Assembly (NCBI GenBank): GCA_026987995.1
Contig: JALSMC010000197.1
Coordinates: forward strand, 1 to 12,632
Length of the DNA: 12,632 nucleotides
Reading direction: 5' to 3'
Source of the DNA: Sulfurimonas sp.
GTDB taxonomy: Bacteria > Campylobacterota > Campylobacteria > Campylobacterales > Sulfurimonadaceae
Made by a program: the position numbers and the translations under genes. The notes below the pieces were generated by a model, which saw only the letters and a program-made list of their open reading frames with translations, was not told the origin of the DNA and did no database searches. Numbering within the stretch: position 1 is the stretch's first letter; each line of letters opens with the position of its first letter. Shown in pieces: positions 1-6,061 of this stretch.

Positions 1-1
1 T

Positions 2-841
2 GATCTAGGTGTTAAAGCTGCACATAAAGCGATAGAGCGTAGTGGTGTAGCACTCGAAGATATTGACATGATTATCACAGCTACTATTAGCCCTGATTAT
101 TTCTGTATGCCTTCAACTGCGACTATCATAGGAACAAAACTTGGTCTTAAAAATGTGACTGCATTTGATATATCTGCAGCATGTACAGGTTTTGTTTATA
201 TTCTCTCTATTGCAAAAGCTTTCATTGAATCAGGCATGAAGAAAAACATTCTTATCATTGGTGCTGAAAAACTCTCTGCTATCACTGATTATACTGATAG
301 AGGTACTTGTATCCTTTTTGGTGATGGTGCTGGAGCTGCAATGATATGTGCAACTGATGATAAAAGTGAAGCTATCATAGATGTTCATACTGGAGCTGAT
401 GGTGAGTATGCTGACCTTCTTATGACGCCAAATGGTGGCTCAGGTTCTGCACATGACTCTCTAGGTCAAGAAGCATCCTCTTGCTTTATGCAGATGAAAG
501 GGAACGAAACTTTTAAAGTTGCTGTTCGTACACTTACAAAAGATGTAAAAGAGATTTTGAGTGAAAATAATATTGCCTCAGAAGACATAATCCACTTTGT
601 ACCACATCAAGCAAATTATCGCATTATTAAAGCAGTTGGTGATGCACTAAAACTTCGTGAAGATCAAGTCGTTTTAACAGTAGGTAAGTTTGGAAACACT
701 TCTGGTGCTTCTATCCCTATGGCTATAAATGACATCTATGAAAATGGGAAACTAAAGGCAGGAGAACTTATGCTTCTGGACGCTTTTGGTGGTGGTCTGA
801 CTTGGGGTTCTGCATTAGTACCCTTCTCTCCAAAGAAATAA
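2..841 (+). CDS. fabH: 3-oxoacyl-ACP synthase III (KAS III), 5'-truncated
   Basis: FabH condenses an acyl-CoA primer, usually acetyl-CoA, with malonyl-ACP to start type II fatty-acid synthesis in the cytoplasm. The frame is open from base 2, so the gene enters from the left edge. The 279 visible residues lack roughly the first 50 of a usual FabH of about 325. The ATG at 68 is internal, because clearly homologous sequence ([15 protein letters not shown]) precedes it in frame. The thiolase-fold Cys-His-Asn triad is complete: Cys in AACTGF (codon 182-184), His in VPHQAN (605-607) and Asn in GNTSGAS (695-697). The [14 protein letters not shown] stretch is also typical of KAS III. In Campylobacterota fabH usually follows rpmF and plsX, which would lie just upstream, outside this window. 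The next gene starts 19 bases after the stop with no visible terminator, so read-through transcription is likely. Confidence 0.96.
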   Translation, partial: DLGVKAAHKAIERSGVALEDIDMIITATISPDYFCMPSTATIIGTKLGLKNVTAFDISAACTGFVYILSIAKAFIESGMKKNILIIGAEKLSAITDYTDRGTCILFGDGAGAAMICATDDKSEAIIDVHTGADGEYADLLMTPNGGSGSAHDSLGQEASSCFMQMKGNETFKVAVRTLTKDVKEILSENNIASEDIIHFVPHQANYRIIKAVGDALKLREDQVVLTVGKFGNTSGASIPMAINDIYENGKLKAGELMLLDAFGGGLTWGSALVPFSPKK

Positions 842-860
842 TTTTAAAAGAGTGTGATAA

Positions 861-2270
861 ATGAAATATTTTATCTCAATTCTTTTATTTTTCTTCATTT
901 CTTTTTTTCTAGGCTGGCAAAGTAAGGCCTACTTCTTTTTAAAACAAGACTCATTAGAATCTAAAAAAAAACTAGAAACTAAAACTCCTCTTACTCTTTT
1001 AGAAAAAATACAAGCAAAAAAAAGACTTGATGTTATTATTTTAAATTCGCCAACTGTATACTATGTTGGTGCTGATCAAAATCGTGGATTTGAATATGAA
1101 TTAATCGCTGCCTATGCAAAAAGTATTGGAGTAGATTTAAATCTTAGTGTAGTTTATACTGTACATGATGCACTAAAAATGAGTGAAGAAAATGTAGATG
1201 ATATAACTGTAGCTGGGATTACAAGAACAAAAGAAAGAGAACAACTCTATTCCTTTGGTCCAAAATACCAGTCTATTAAAGAGCAGTTAGTCTGTAATAG
1301 TAAAATGTATAGAAATGCTACTTTTCCAAAAGAGAGTATTGACTTACTTGATCTGAAAATCACAGTAGGAAAAGATACAAGTTATGAAAAGACACTTTTA
1401 AAGTTTCAAGAGGATTTTACAGCATTTAAATTTAAGACCTCTCTTGAACATTCAAGTGAAGAACTTTTAGAAATGGTACATAAAAATGTTATAGATTGTA
1501 CTGTAGTTGACTCAAATATTTTTATGATAAATCAGCGGTATTATCCTGATATATCTGTAGCAATGAACTTGAGTAAAGCACAAAGTCTTGCATGGGTTTT
1601 ACGTAAAGGTGATGATTCTCTCGAGCATAGCCTGTACCAATGGTTTAACTCTTATGAAAATTCCGGCAAGATGGATGAGTTAGAAGGGTTTTACTACTCA
1701 TACCTTAATCTCTTTGATTACTATGACAATAAGATTTTTTCAAAGAGAATAAAAAAACGTTTACCAAAATACAAAAAACATTTTAAGCAAGCAGGAAAAA
1801 AGTATGGTATACATTGGGAACTTTTAGCAGCACAGTCCTATCAAGAATCGCATTGGAATCCTCATGCTAAAAGTCATACAGGGGTAAGGGGCATGATGAT
1901 GCTTACTTTACCTACTGCAAAACAGATGGGCGTTAAAAACAGACTCGATGCAAAAGAGAGTATTTTTGGCGGTGCAAAATACTTGAAAAAGATTGAGCAG
2001 CGTTTAGACAAAAATATTAAAGGTAAAAATAGATGGGCCATTACTTTAGCAGCATATAATGTAGGCATGGGACATATTCATGATGCACAAAAACTTGCTC
2101 GAAAGCTTAACAAAAATCCATATTCTTGGAAGGATTTAAAAGAGATTTTACCACTACTATCCCAAGCAAAATACTATAAAAAACTAAAATATGGGTATGC
2201 TAGAGGCAACGAACCTGTTTTGTATGTCGATGCTATTTTAAACTATGCAGATATTATAGTTAACAACTAG
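861..2270 (+). CDS. mltF: MltF-like membrane-bound lytic murein transglycosylase
   Basis: This is a 469-residue two-domain protein. Residues 1-27 form a hydrophobic signal or anchor segment without a lipobox Cys. Residues about 55-265 resemble a family 3 periplasmic solute-binding domain (FEYELIAAYAKSIGVDL; ITVGKDTSYE). Residues about 305-430 form a family 1 lytic transglycosylase (SLT) domain. The catalytic Glu is E329 in the QSYQESHWNP motif, followed by GVRGMMMLT and later by LAAYNVGMGH, the usual SLT signatures. This order matches MltF, which cleaves the MurNAc-GlcNAc bond of peptidoglycan with formation of 1,6-anhydroMurNAc and whose N-terminal domain modulates activity. Its place is the periplasmic face of the inner membrane or the outer membrane. 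A weak AAAAGAG lies 8 bases before the ATG. The gene probably depends on transcription from fabH. It ends in a 4-base overlap with the convergent HIT gene. Confidence 0.9.
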   Translation: MKYFISILLFFFISFFLGWQSKAYFFLKQDSLESKKKLETKTPLTLLEKIQAKKRLDVIILNSPTVYYVGADQNRGFEYELIAAYAKSIGVDLNLSVVYTVHDALKMSEENVDDITVAGITRTKEREQLYSFGPKYQSIKEQLVCNSKMYRNATFPKESIDLLDLKITVGKDTSYEKTLLKFQEDFTAFKFKTSLEHSSEELLEMVHKNVIDCTVVDSNIFMINQRYYPDISVAMNLSKAQSLAWVLRKGDDSLEHSLYQWFNSYENSGKMDELEGFYYSYLNLFDYYDNKIFSKRIKKRLPKYKKHFKQAGKKYGIHWELLAAQSYQESHWNPHAKSHTGVRGMMMLTLPTAKQMGVKNRLDAKESIFGGAKYLKKIEQRLDKNIKGKNRWAITLAAYNVGMGHIHDAQKLARKLNKNPYSWKDLKEILPLLSQAKYYKKLKYGYARGNEPVLYVDAILNYADIIVNN

Positions 2271-2650
2271 CTCTGCTTGAGTGTAAGGGCATTAAAAACA
2301 CGCTTATGAAACTCTGCTTCATTTGGAAGTGTGAGATTTGATTCTCTCTGTTTCTCTCCCCACATTGAGTGAGGAAAATAGCTATCTTCTTCAAACCTAG
2401 CCATCACATGAATATGTACACGAGGTAAAATATTTGAAAATGATGCCATATTTATTTTTTTTGGATTATAGTAGCGTGTCATCTCATACTCTATAATGTC
2501 ATAAGTTTCCCAAAGTTTTTGACGCAGACCAACTGGTACATCACCTAACTCTCTATAGGGCTCTTTGGTGAATATTTTTAGCCATGGTATTTCGCTGTCG
2601 TGTTTTTCTACATAAAGACTAAAGTCTTCATAGATTATTATATTTTGCAT
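2267..2650 (-). CDS. HIT-family nucleotide hydrolase, first triad His replaced
   Basis: This is a 127-residue cytoplasmic protein of the histidine triad superfamily, whose members hydrolyse or transfer nucleotides from dinucleoside polyphosphates or nucleoside phosphoramidates. The core is LPRVHIHVMARF at residues 75-86. Aligned with the canonical H-x-H-x-H-x-x, the middle His (H79, the nucleophile position) and the last (H81) are kept, while the first position is Arg77. The following acidic stretch and FPHSMWGE (residues 92-99) resemble the D-x-x-FP-x-x-W block seen in some bacterial HIT proteins. The start is supported by AAAGGGA just upstream and by an extended -10 promoter about 30 bases upstream. 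The gene appears to be monocistronic; its stop overlaps the stop of the convergent transglycosylase gene. The substrate cannot be told from sequence. Confidence 0.8.
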   Translation of the reverse strand: MQNIIIYEDFSLYVEKHDSEIPWLKIFTKEPYRELGDVPVGLRQKLWETYDIIEYEMTRYYNPKKINMASFSNILPRVHIHVMARFEEDSYFPHSMWGEKQRESNLTLPNEAEFHKRVFNALTLKQS

Positions 2651-2681
2651 ACTGGTCCCTTTTAGAGTTTTCTTTGATTAC

Positions 2682-2690
2682 ATTATAGCA
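2682..2690 (-). promoter_or_regulatory. Extended -10 promoter for the HIT gene
   Basis: Reading on the minus strand the sequence is TGCTATAAT, a perfect extended -10 element. It would start transcription near 2675, about 25 bases before the ATG. No convincing -35 box is present at the expected distance, which is common for sigma-70 promoters in Campylobacterota. Confidence 0.6.
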
Positions 2691-2724
2691 AAGTTTTTTA
2701 CGATGATAAATAAAAAATGATTTG

Positions 2725-2762
2725 AAAATTAAAAGAGAGGAGGAGTGACATAGCTGCCACTC
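2725..2762 (-). terminator. Probable intrinsic terminator of the helicase gene
   Basis: On the minus strand GAGTGGCA-GCTA-TGTCACTC forms an 8-bp stem (one G-U pair) with a 4-base loop at 2743-2762. It is followed by a pyrimidine-rich tract ending in CTTTTAATTTT. The hairpin lies just downstream of the helicase stop and before the HIT promoter, so it would insulate the two genes. The T-tract begins several bases from the stem, so termination may be imperfect. Confidence 0.5.
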
Positions 2763-2785
2763 TTGTAAAAAGTGAGAGGAGAGAC

Positions 2786-4387
2786 TTAGTCTCTGTTACC
2801 TCTGTAACCACCAGAACTACGTCCACCGCCTGAACGATTTCTGTCGCCACTGCCACCACCTTCACGGTTTCCACGGTAACCACCGCCTCCGCCACCAGAA
2901 CGACTACGATTTCCACCGCCACCACCTGAACGGTTTCTTCCACGGTATCCACCGCCACGACCACCACGACCACCGCCGCCTCCGCGTTGTGCAGCACGAG
3001 CAAGAATAGCATCAAGTTTATCAGCAGGAATACCAATATTACTTGGTCCAGCGATATCTTGTTTATCTAAAATCATAGAGATAAGTTTGTACATAATTTT
3101 CTCTTCGTCTATATCTTCTTTAAGACGGTCAAGAATTTTGTGTGCTTCATCGTAAATCTTATGATCTTCAATAGTTTTTACCATTGCATCAACCGTTGAC
3201 GTTCTAAGGTCATTTTTACTTGGAACAAAAGCATGGTTCATTGAAGTACCAACTTTTTGCTTGATGCGTTGTAGCTCTTTGAACTCCATTGGAGTTAAAA
3301 GTGTAATAGCTTTACCCTTAGTTCCAGCACGACCTGTTCTACCGATACGGTGAACATAAGACTCAGGATCAAAAGGAATATGGTAGTTAAAAACATGGCT
3401 AATGTTGTTTACGTGAATACCACGAGCGGCAACATCAGTAGCAACAAGAAACATAATAGAATCGTTTTTGAAACCTTTGATTACATTTTCACGTTGGCGT
3501 TGCTCCATATCTCCATGAAGACCATTTGCTAAGTAACCTGCATTACTTAAAACATTACTTAGTCTATCAACTTCTGATTTTGTACGACAAAATACAACTG
3601 ATTTTTTTACGCTATCAGAATCCATAAGACGGATAATAGCATCATCTCTTTCGTGCTCATCGATAACATAGTAAAGTTGCTCGATATCTGTATTTGTAGT
3701 CTCACCCTTAGTGATAGAAACAAATTCAGGGTTCTTTAAGATTCTGCTTGCAAGTGTCTTAATCGGTGCAGGCATAGTTGCAGAGAAAAGAAGTGTTTGA
3801 CGTTCTTTTGGAAGATATGAAAAAATTTCATTGATATCATCTAAAAAACCCATGTCAAGCATCTCATCAGCTTCATCAAGAACAACCATTTGTGGTGCGA
3901 AGTCAGGAATCATACCGCGTTTAAGGATGTCTAACATTCGTCCTGGTGTTGCTACAACAACTGAAGCACCACGAGCGATAAGGTCAAGTTGGCGTTTGTA
4001 AGAGCTACCACCGTAAACAGTTACAGTTTTAGCGCCTAAGTTACGACCATACTTGAAAATCTCATCACTTACTTGTGTTGCAAGTTCACGAGTTGGAGTG
4101 ATTACTAGCATCTCTACTGAACCATCCATCTTCATGTTGTGAAGTGCTGGAAGACTAAACGCAGCTGTTTTACCAGTACCAGTGTGTGCTTGACCAACCA
4201 TATCTTTACCCGCTATAACTATAGGGATAGCTTGTGCTTGAATAGGGGAAGGTGTTGTAAAACCTGCATATTTAACACTTTTTAAAATCTCTGGTTTTAA
4301 ACCTAACTCATCAAATGTGAGTAATTTTTCTTCTGTCTTTATTTCTTCTTCTTTCTTTTCTTCGTTTTGTGCATTTTCTTGCATCAT
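2786..4387 (-). CDS. DEAD-box ATP-dependent RNA helicase with RGG-type tail (DeaD/CshA-like)
   Basis: This is a 533-residue cytoplasmic helicase that unwinds RNA duplexes using ATP; relatives act in ribosome assembly, cold adaptation and mRNA decay. All core motifs are present: Q motif (FDELGL at 25-30 through PSPIQ at 46-50), I AHTGTGKT (67-74), Ia PTRELA (98-103), Ib TPGR (147-150), II DEAD (171-174), III SAT (202-204), IV VVFCRT (264-269), V ATDVAARG (316-323) and VI HRIGRTGRAG (346-355). Residues about 380-465 form a helical extension like the dimerisation region of DeaD/CshA. Residues 468-533 are almost entirely Gly, Arg, Ser, Asn and Tyr, with GGYRGNR present twice. The start has two ATG codons in tandem. 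AAAGGA lies 2 bases before the first and 5 before the second (4384), so initiation at the second is more likely. The exact subfamily (DeaD, RhlE or CshA) is uncertain. Confidence 0.95.
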   Translation of the reverse strand: MMQENAQNEEKKEEEIKTEEKLLTFDELGLKPEILKSVKYAGFTTPSPIQAQAIPIVIAGKDMVGQAHTGTGKTAAFSLPALHNMKMDGSVEMLVITPTRELATQVSDEIFKYGRNLGAKTVTVYGGSSYKRQLDLIARGASVVVATPGRMLDILKRGMIPDFAPQMVVLDEADEMLDMGFLDDINEIFSYLPKERQTLLFSATMPAPIKTLASRILKNPEFVSITKGETTNTDIEQLYYVIDEHERDDAIIRLMDSDSVKKSVVFCRTKSEVDRLSNVLSNAGYLANGLHGDMEQRQRENVIKGFKNDSIMFLVATDVAARGIHVNNISHVFNYHIPFDPESYVHRIGRTGRAGTKGKAITLLTPMEFKELQRIKQKVGTSMNHAFVPSKNDLRTSTVDAMVKTIEDHKIYDEAHKILDRLKEDIDEEKIMYKLISMILDKQDIAGPSNIGIPADKLDAILARAAQRGGGGGRGGRGGGYRGRNRSGGGGGNRSRSGGGGGGYRGNREGGGSGDRNRSGGGRSSGGYRGNRD

Positions 4388-4393
4388 TATCCT

Positions 4394-4447
4394 TTAATAT
4401 AAGGAGATGATACAAGTTGCAGTCGTCTTTGTAGCGTTTGCAGGCAT
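4394..4447 (-). CDS. Possible 17-residue leader peptide ahead of the helicase gene
   Basis: A short frame in the helicase leader runs from an ATG at 4447 to a TAA at 4396-4394 and would encode MPANATKTTATCIISLY. An AAGGGG stretch (4456-4451) lies 3 bases before the ATG. Its TAA shares bases with the AAAGGA Shine-Dalgarno of the helicase, and the helicase ATG follows within 10 bases, the arrangement expected for translational coupling or leader-peptide control. The predicted helicase promoter would start transcription about 16 bases upstream of it. I do not recognise the peptide. A frame this short can occur by chance, so this is a candidate only. Confidence 0.35.
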   Translation of the reverse strand: MPANATKTTATCIISLY

Positions 4448-4469
4448 CTTCCCCTTAAGTATTTCGCGA

Positions 4470-4478
4470 ATTATACCC
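4470..4478 (-). promoter_or_regulatory. -10 element of the helicase promoter
   Basis: On the minus strand the sequence reads GGGTATAAT, a perfect TATAAT hexamer. Transcription would begin near 4463, giving a leader of about 75 nt. The 8-base palindrome TTCGCGAA (4463-4470) abuts the hexamer and would overlap the start site. No clear -35 is visible at 16-18 bases. Confidence 0.55.
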
Positions 4479-4528
4479 AAGTTTGGCTAAAGAAAAGTTA
4501 AAGTTATCTATATTTGAATTAAGTTAAG

Positions 4529-4557
4529 TTTATAGTGCTACAAAAATAGTGTATAAT
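4529..4557 (+). promoter_or_regulatory. Promoter of rmuC
   Basis: A perfect TATAAT at 4552-4557 is preceded at a 17-base spacing by TTTATA (4529-4534), which matches four of six bases of TTGACA. Transcription would start near 4564, about 25 bases before the rmuC ATG. This promoter is divergent from the helicase promoter, and the two -10 boxes are about 76 bases apart. The gap holds two related direct repeats, AAGTTAAAGTTA (4495-4506) and AAGTTAAGTTTA (4521-4532). Confidence 0.5.
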
Positions 4558-4588
4558 TTATGTAATTAATTATAAATAGGAAGTTTTT

Positions 4589-5830
4589 ATGACAATTGAT
4601 ATCTATATGGGATTATTTATTATCTCTTTACTCGCGTTTGTTACTATGGTTTTACTCTATCTCAAACAAAAAGAGAAACTAGAACTCCAAAGAGATGATA
4701 ATAGTGATGCAAATGAACGCATAAAAAATCTAGAACTCCAACAAGCAGTGCTTCAAACTCGTTATGATGAAGAGTTAAAGTCATCATCTCAAAAACTAAG
4801 TGTGCTTCAAGGTGCCAAAGATGAACTCTCAAATGAGTTCAAAACTTTAGCAAACAAGATTTTTGAGGATAAAGCGAAGCAATTTAGTAGTTCAAGTAAA
4901 GAGCAGTTAGAACTTATGTTAAAGCCCTTTCGTGAGCAGATAACAAACTTCTCAACTCAAACTAAAGAGCAGTTTTCAACCCACTCAAAAGAGACCTACC
5001 TACTCAAAGATGAACTCCTGCGTTTAAAGCAGATGAACTCGCAACTCTCTAACGATGCTGTTAACCTTACAAAAGCACTCAAAGGTGAGAATAAAACACA
5101 GGGAAACTGGGGTGAGATAGTTTTAGAAAATATACTAGAACAATCTGGACTTCGTCAAGGAGTGGAATATGAACTTCAAGCAACTCTAAAATCAGAAGAA
5201 GGAAAGAGTTATAGACCTGATGTCATCATTCATATGCCCCAAAAGCGCGACATTATCATAGACTCAAAGGTTTCACTTGTCGCTTATGAGCGTTTTATGA
5301 GTGCAGAGTTAGAGAGTGAAAAGATACAAGCCCTTAAAGAGCATATACAGAGTATAAAAGGGCATGTAAAAGGACTCAGTGAGAAAAAATATGAAAAACT
5401 AGAAGGTGTAAACAGTTTAGACTTTGTACTTCTTTTTATGCCAATAGAAGGTGCTTTTTTACTAGCACTAGAACAAGATGGAGAGTTTTTCAAAGATGCA
5501 TATGAACAAAATATCTTAGTTGTCTCTCCATCTACACTGCTTGTAACCCTCAGAACTATAGAACACATTTGGCGTACACAACATCAAGAAGAACATGCAC
5601 TCAAAATTGCAAGTGAAGCAGAGGCTATGTATGATAAACTTGTCGGTTTTGTTGAGGAACTGCAAAAAGTAGGCATACATTTAGACAAGGCACAAGGAGC
5701 ATATGAAACTTCTATGAATAGACTCAAAACTGGTCGTGGTAATGTTATAAAACGTGCACAAAATATTGTAAAACTTGGGCTAAAGCCGAAGAAAAAACTT
5801 TCACTTACTAGTGAAGAAGAGGAACTTTAA
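4589..5830 (+). CDS. rmuC: RmuC-family protein
   Basis: This 413-residue protein has an N-terminal membrane segment (residues about 5-25), a charged heptad-rich region likely to form a coiled coil (about 26-165) and the conserved RmuC core (about 170-375). The core shows GNWGE (172-176), YRPDVIIHMPQKR (208-220) and DIIIDSKVSLVAYERF (221-236). The D...DSK pattern resembles the PD-(D/E)XK nuclease fold proposed for this family. RmuC was named in E. coli from a role in limiting recombination at short inverted repeats; its biochemical activity is not well established. The start is fixed by AGGAAG 5 bases before the ATG, just downstream of a good promoter. It is the first gene of the plus-strand cluster; the next gene begins 35 bases after the stop. 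The C terminus is a short acidic tail (TSEEEEL). Confidence 0.93.
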   Translation: MTIDIYMGLFIISLLAFVTMVLLYLKQKEKLELQRDDNSDANERIKNLELQQAVLQTRYDEELKSSSQKLSVLQGAKDELSNEFKTLANKIFEDKAKQFSSSSKEQLELMLKPFREQITNFSTQTKEQFSTHSKETYLLKDELLRLKQMNSQLSNDAVNLTKALKGENKTQGNWGEIVLENILEQSGLRQGVEYELQATLKSEEGKSYRPDVIIHMPQKRDIIIDSKVSLVAYERFMSAELESEKIQALKEHIQSIKGHVKGLSEKKYEKLEGVNSLDFVLLFMPIEGAFLLALEQDGEFFKDAYEQNILVVSPSTLLVTLRTIEHIWRTQHQEEHALKIASEAEAMYDKLVGFVEELQKVGIHLDKAQGAYETSMNRLKTGRGNVIKRAQNIVKLGLKPKKKLSLTSEEEEL

Positions 5831-5849
5831 AGCAAGATATATAATTTTT

Positions 5850-5858
5850 TGCTATGAT
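5850..5858 (+). promoter_or_regulatory. Possible extended -10 directly before the 63-residue gene
   Basis: TGCTATGAT matches the extended -10 TGnTATAAT at all but one position and follows a run of six T. Transcription would start close to 5865-5866, that is at the A of the ATG at 5866, so the transcript could be leaderless. The earlier in-frame ATG at 5854 lies inside this element. Confidence 0.35.
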
Positions 5859-5865
5859 ATTAAGT

Positions 5866-6057
5866 ATGAAGATACAAACACAATACCACTATGAAAAAAC
5901 ATGGACAGATACTACAGACAAAGACCTTCTTCGAATGATAGAAGAAGAGATAGGTGATGCAGATACGAAGGGCACACTTGAGTATGTAAAAGAGGCTGTG
6001 AAAAACGGTAAAGTTATCGGAATAGGGCAGTGTAAATTTCGAGAGAAGAGGGACTAA
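5866..6057 (+). CDS. Small protein of unknown function (63 aa)
   Basis: I do not recognise this protein family. It is soluble, with no signal peptide or membrane segment, and rich in charged residues. A predicted helix, DKDLLRMIEEEIGD (about 18-31), is followed by TLEYVKEAVKNGKVIGIGQCKFRE, which suggests a helix and then a strand, a small alpha/beta fold. The composition and the gene-like spacing (35 bases after rmuC, 4 bases before mscS) make it a probable real gene. Two in-frame starts exist, at 5854 and 5866. Neither has a Shine-Dalgarno. The later one is preferred because an extended -10 candidate covers the earlier ATG and because MKIQTQYHYEKTW reads as a natural N terminus. It may be translated from a leaderless transcript or by coupling from rmuC. 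Its single Cys (QCKF) is near the C terminus. Confidence 0.65.
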   Translation: MKIQTQYHYEKTWTDTTDKDLLRMIEEEIGDADTKGTLEYVKEAVKNGKVIGIGQCKFREKRD

Positions 6058-6061
6058 GTAG

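Noticed and set aside
2698..3036. Valine/alanine-rich minus-strand open frame of 112 codons
   Set aside because: It is another frame of the GC-rich, repetitive glycine/arginine tail of the helicase; its composition (long runs of V and A) is a by-product of that repeat coding.
5831..5853. AGCAA...TTTTGCT inverted repeat after rmuC as a terminator
   Set aside because: Only 5 bp of stem with a 13-base AT-rich loop and no following T-run; too weak, and the T-run inside it fits better as part of the promoter before the 63-residue gene.
5854..5865. ATG at 5854 as the start of the small gene
   Set aside because: No Shine-Dalgarno, adds only MILS, and falls inside the extended -10 candidate; the ATG at 5866 is preferred, though this is not certain.
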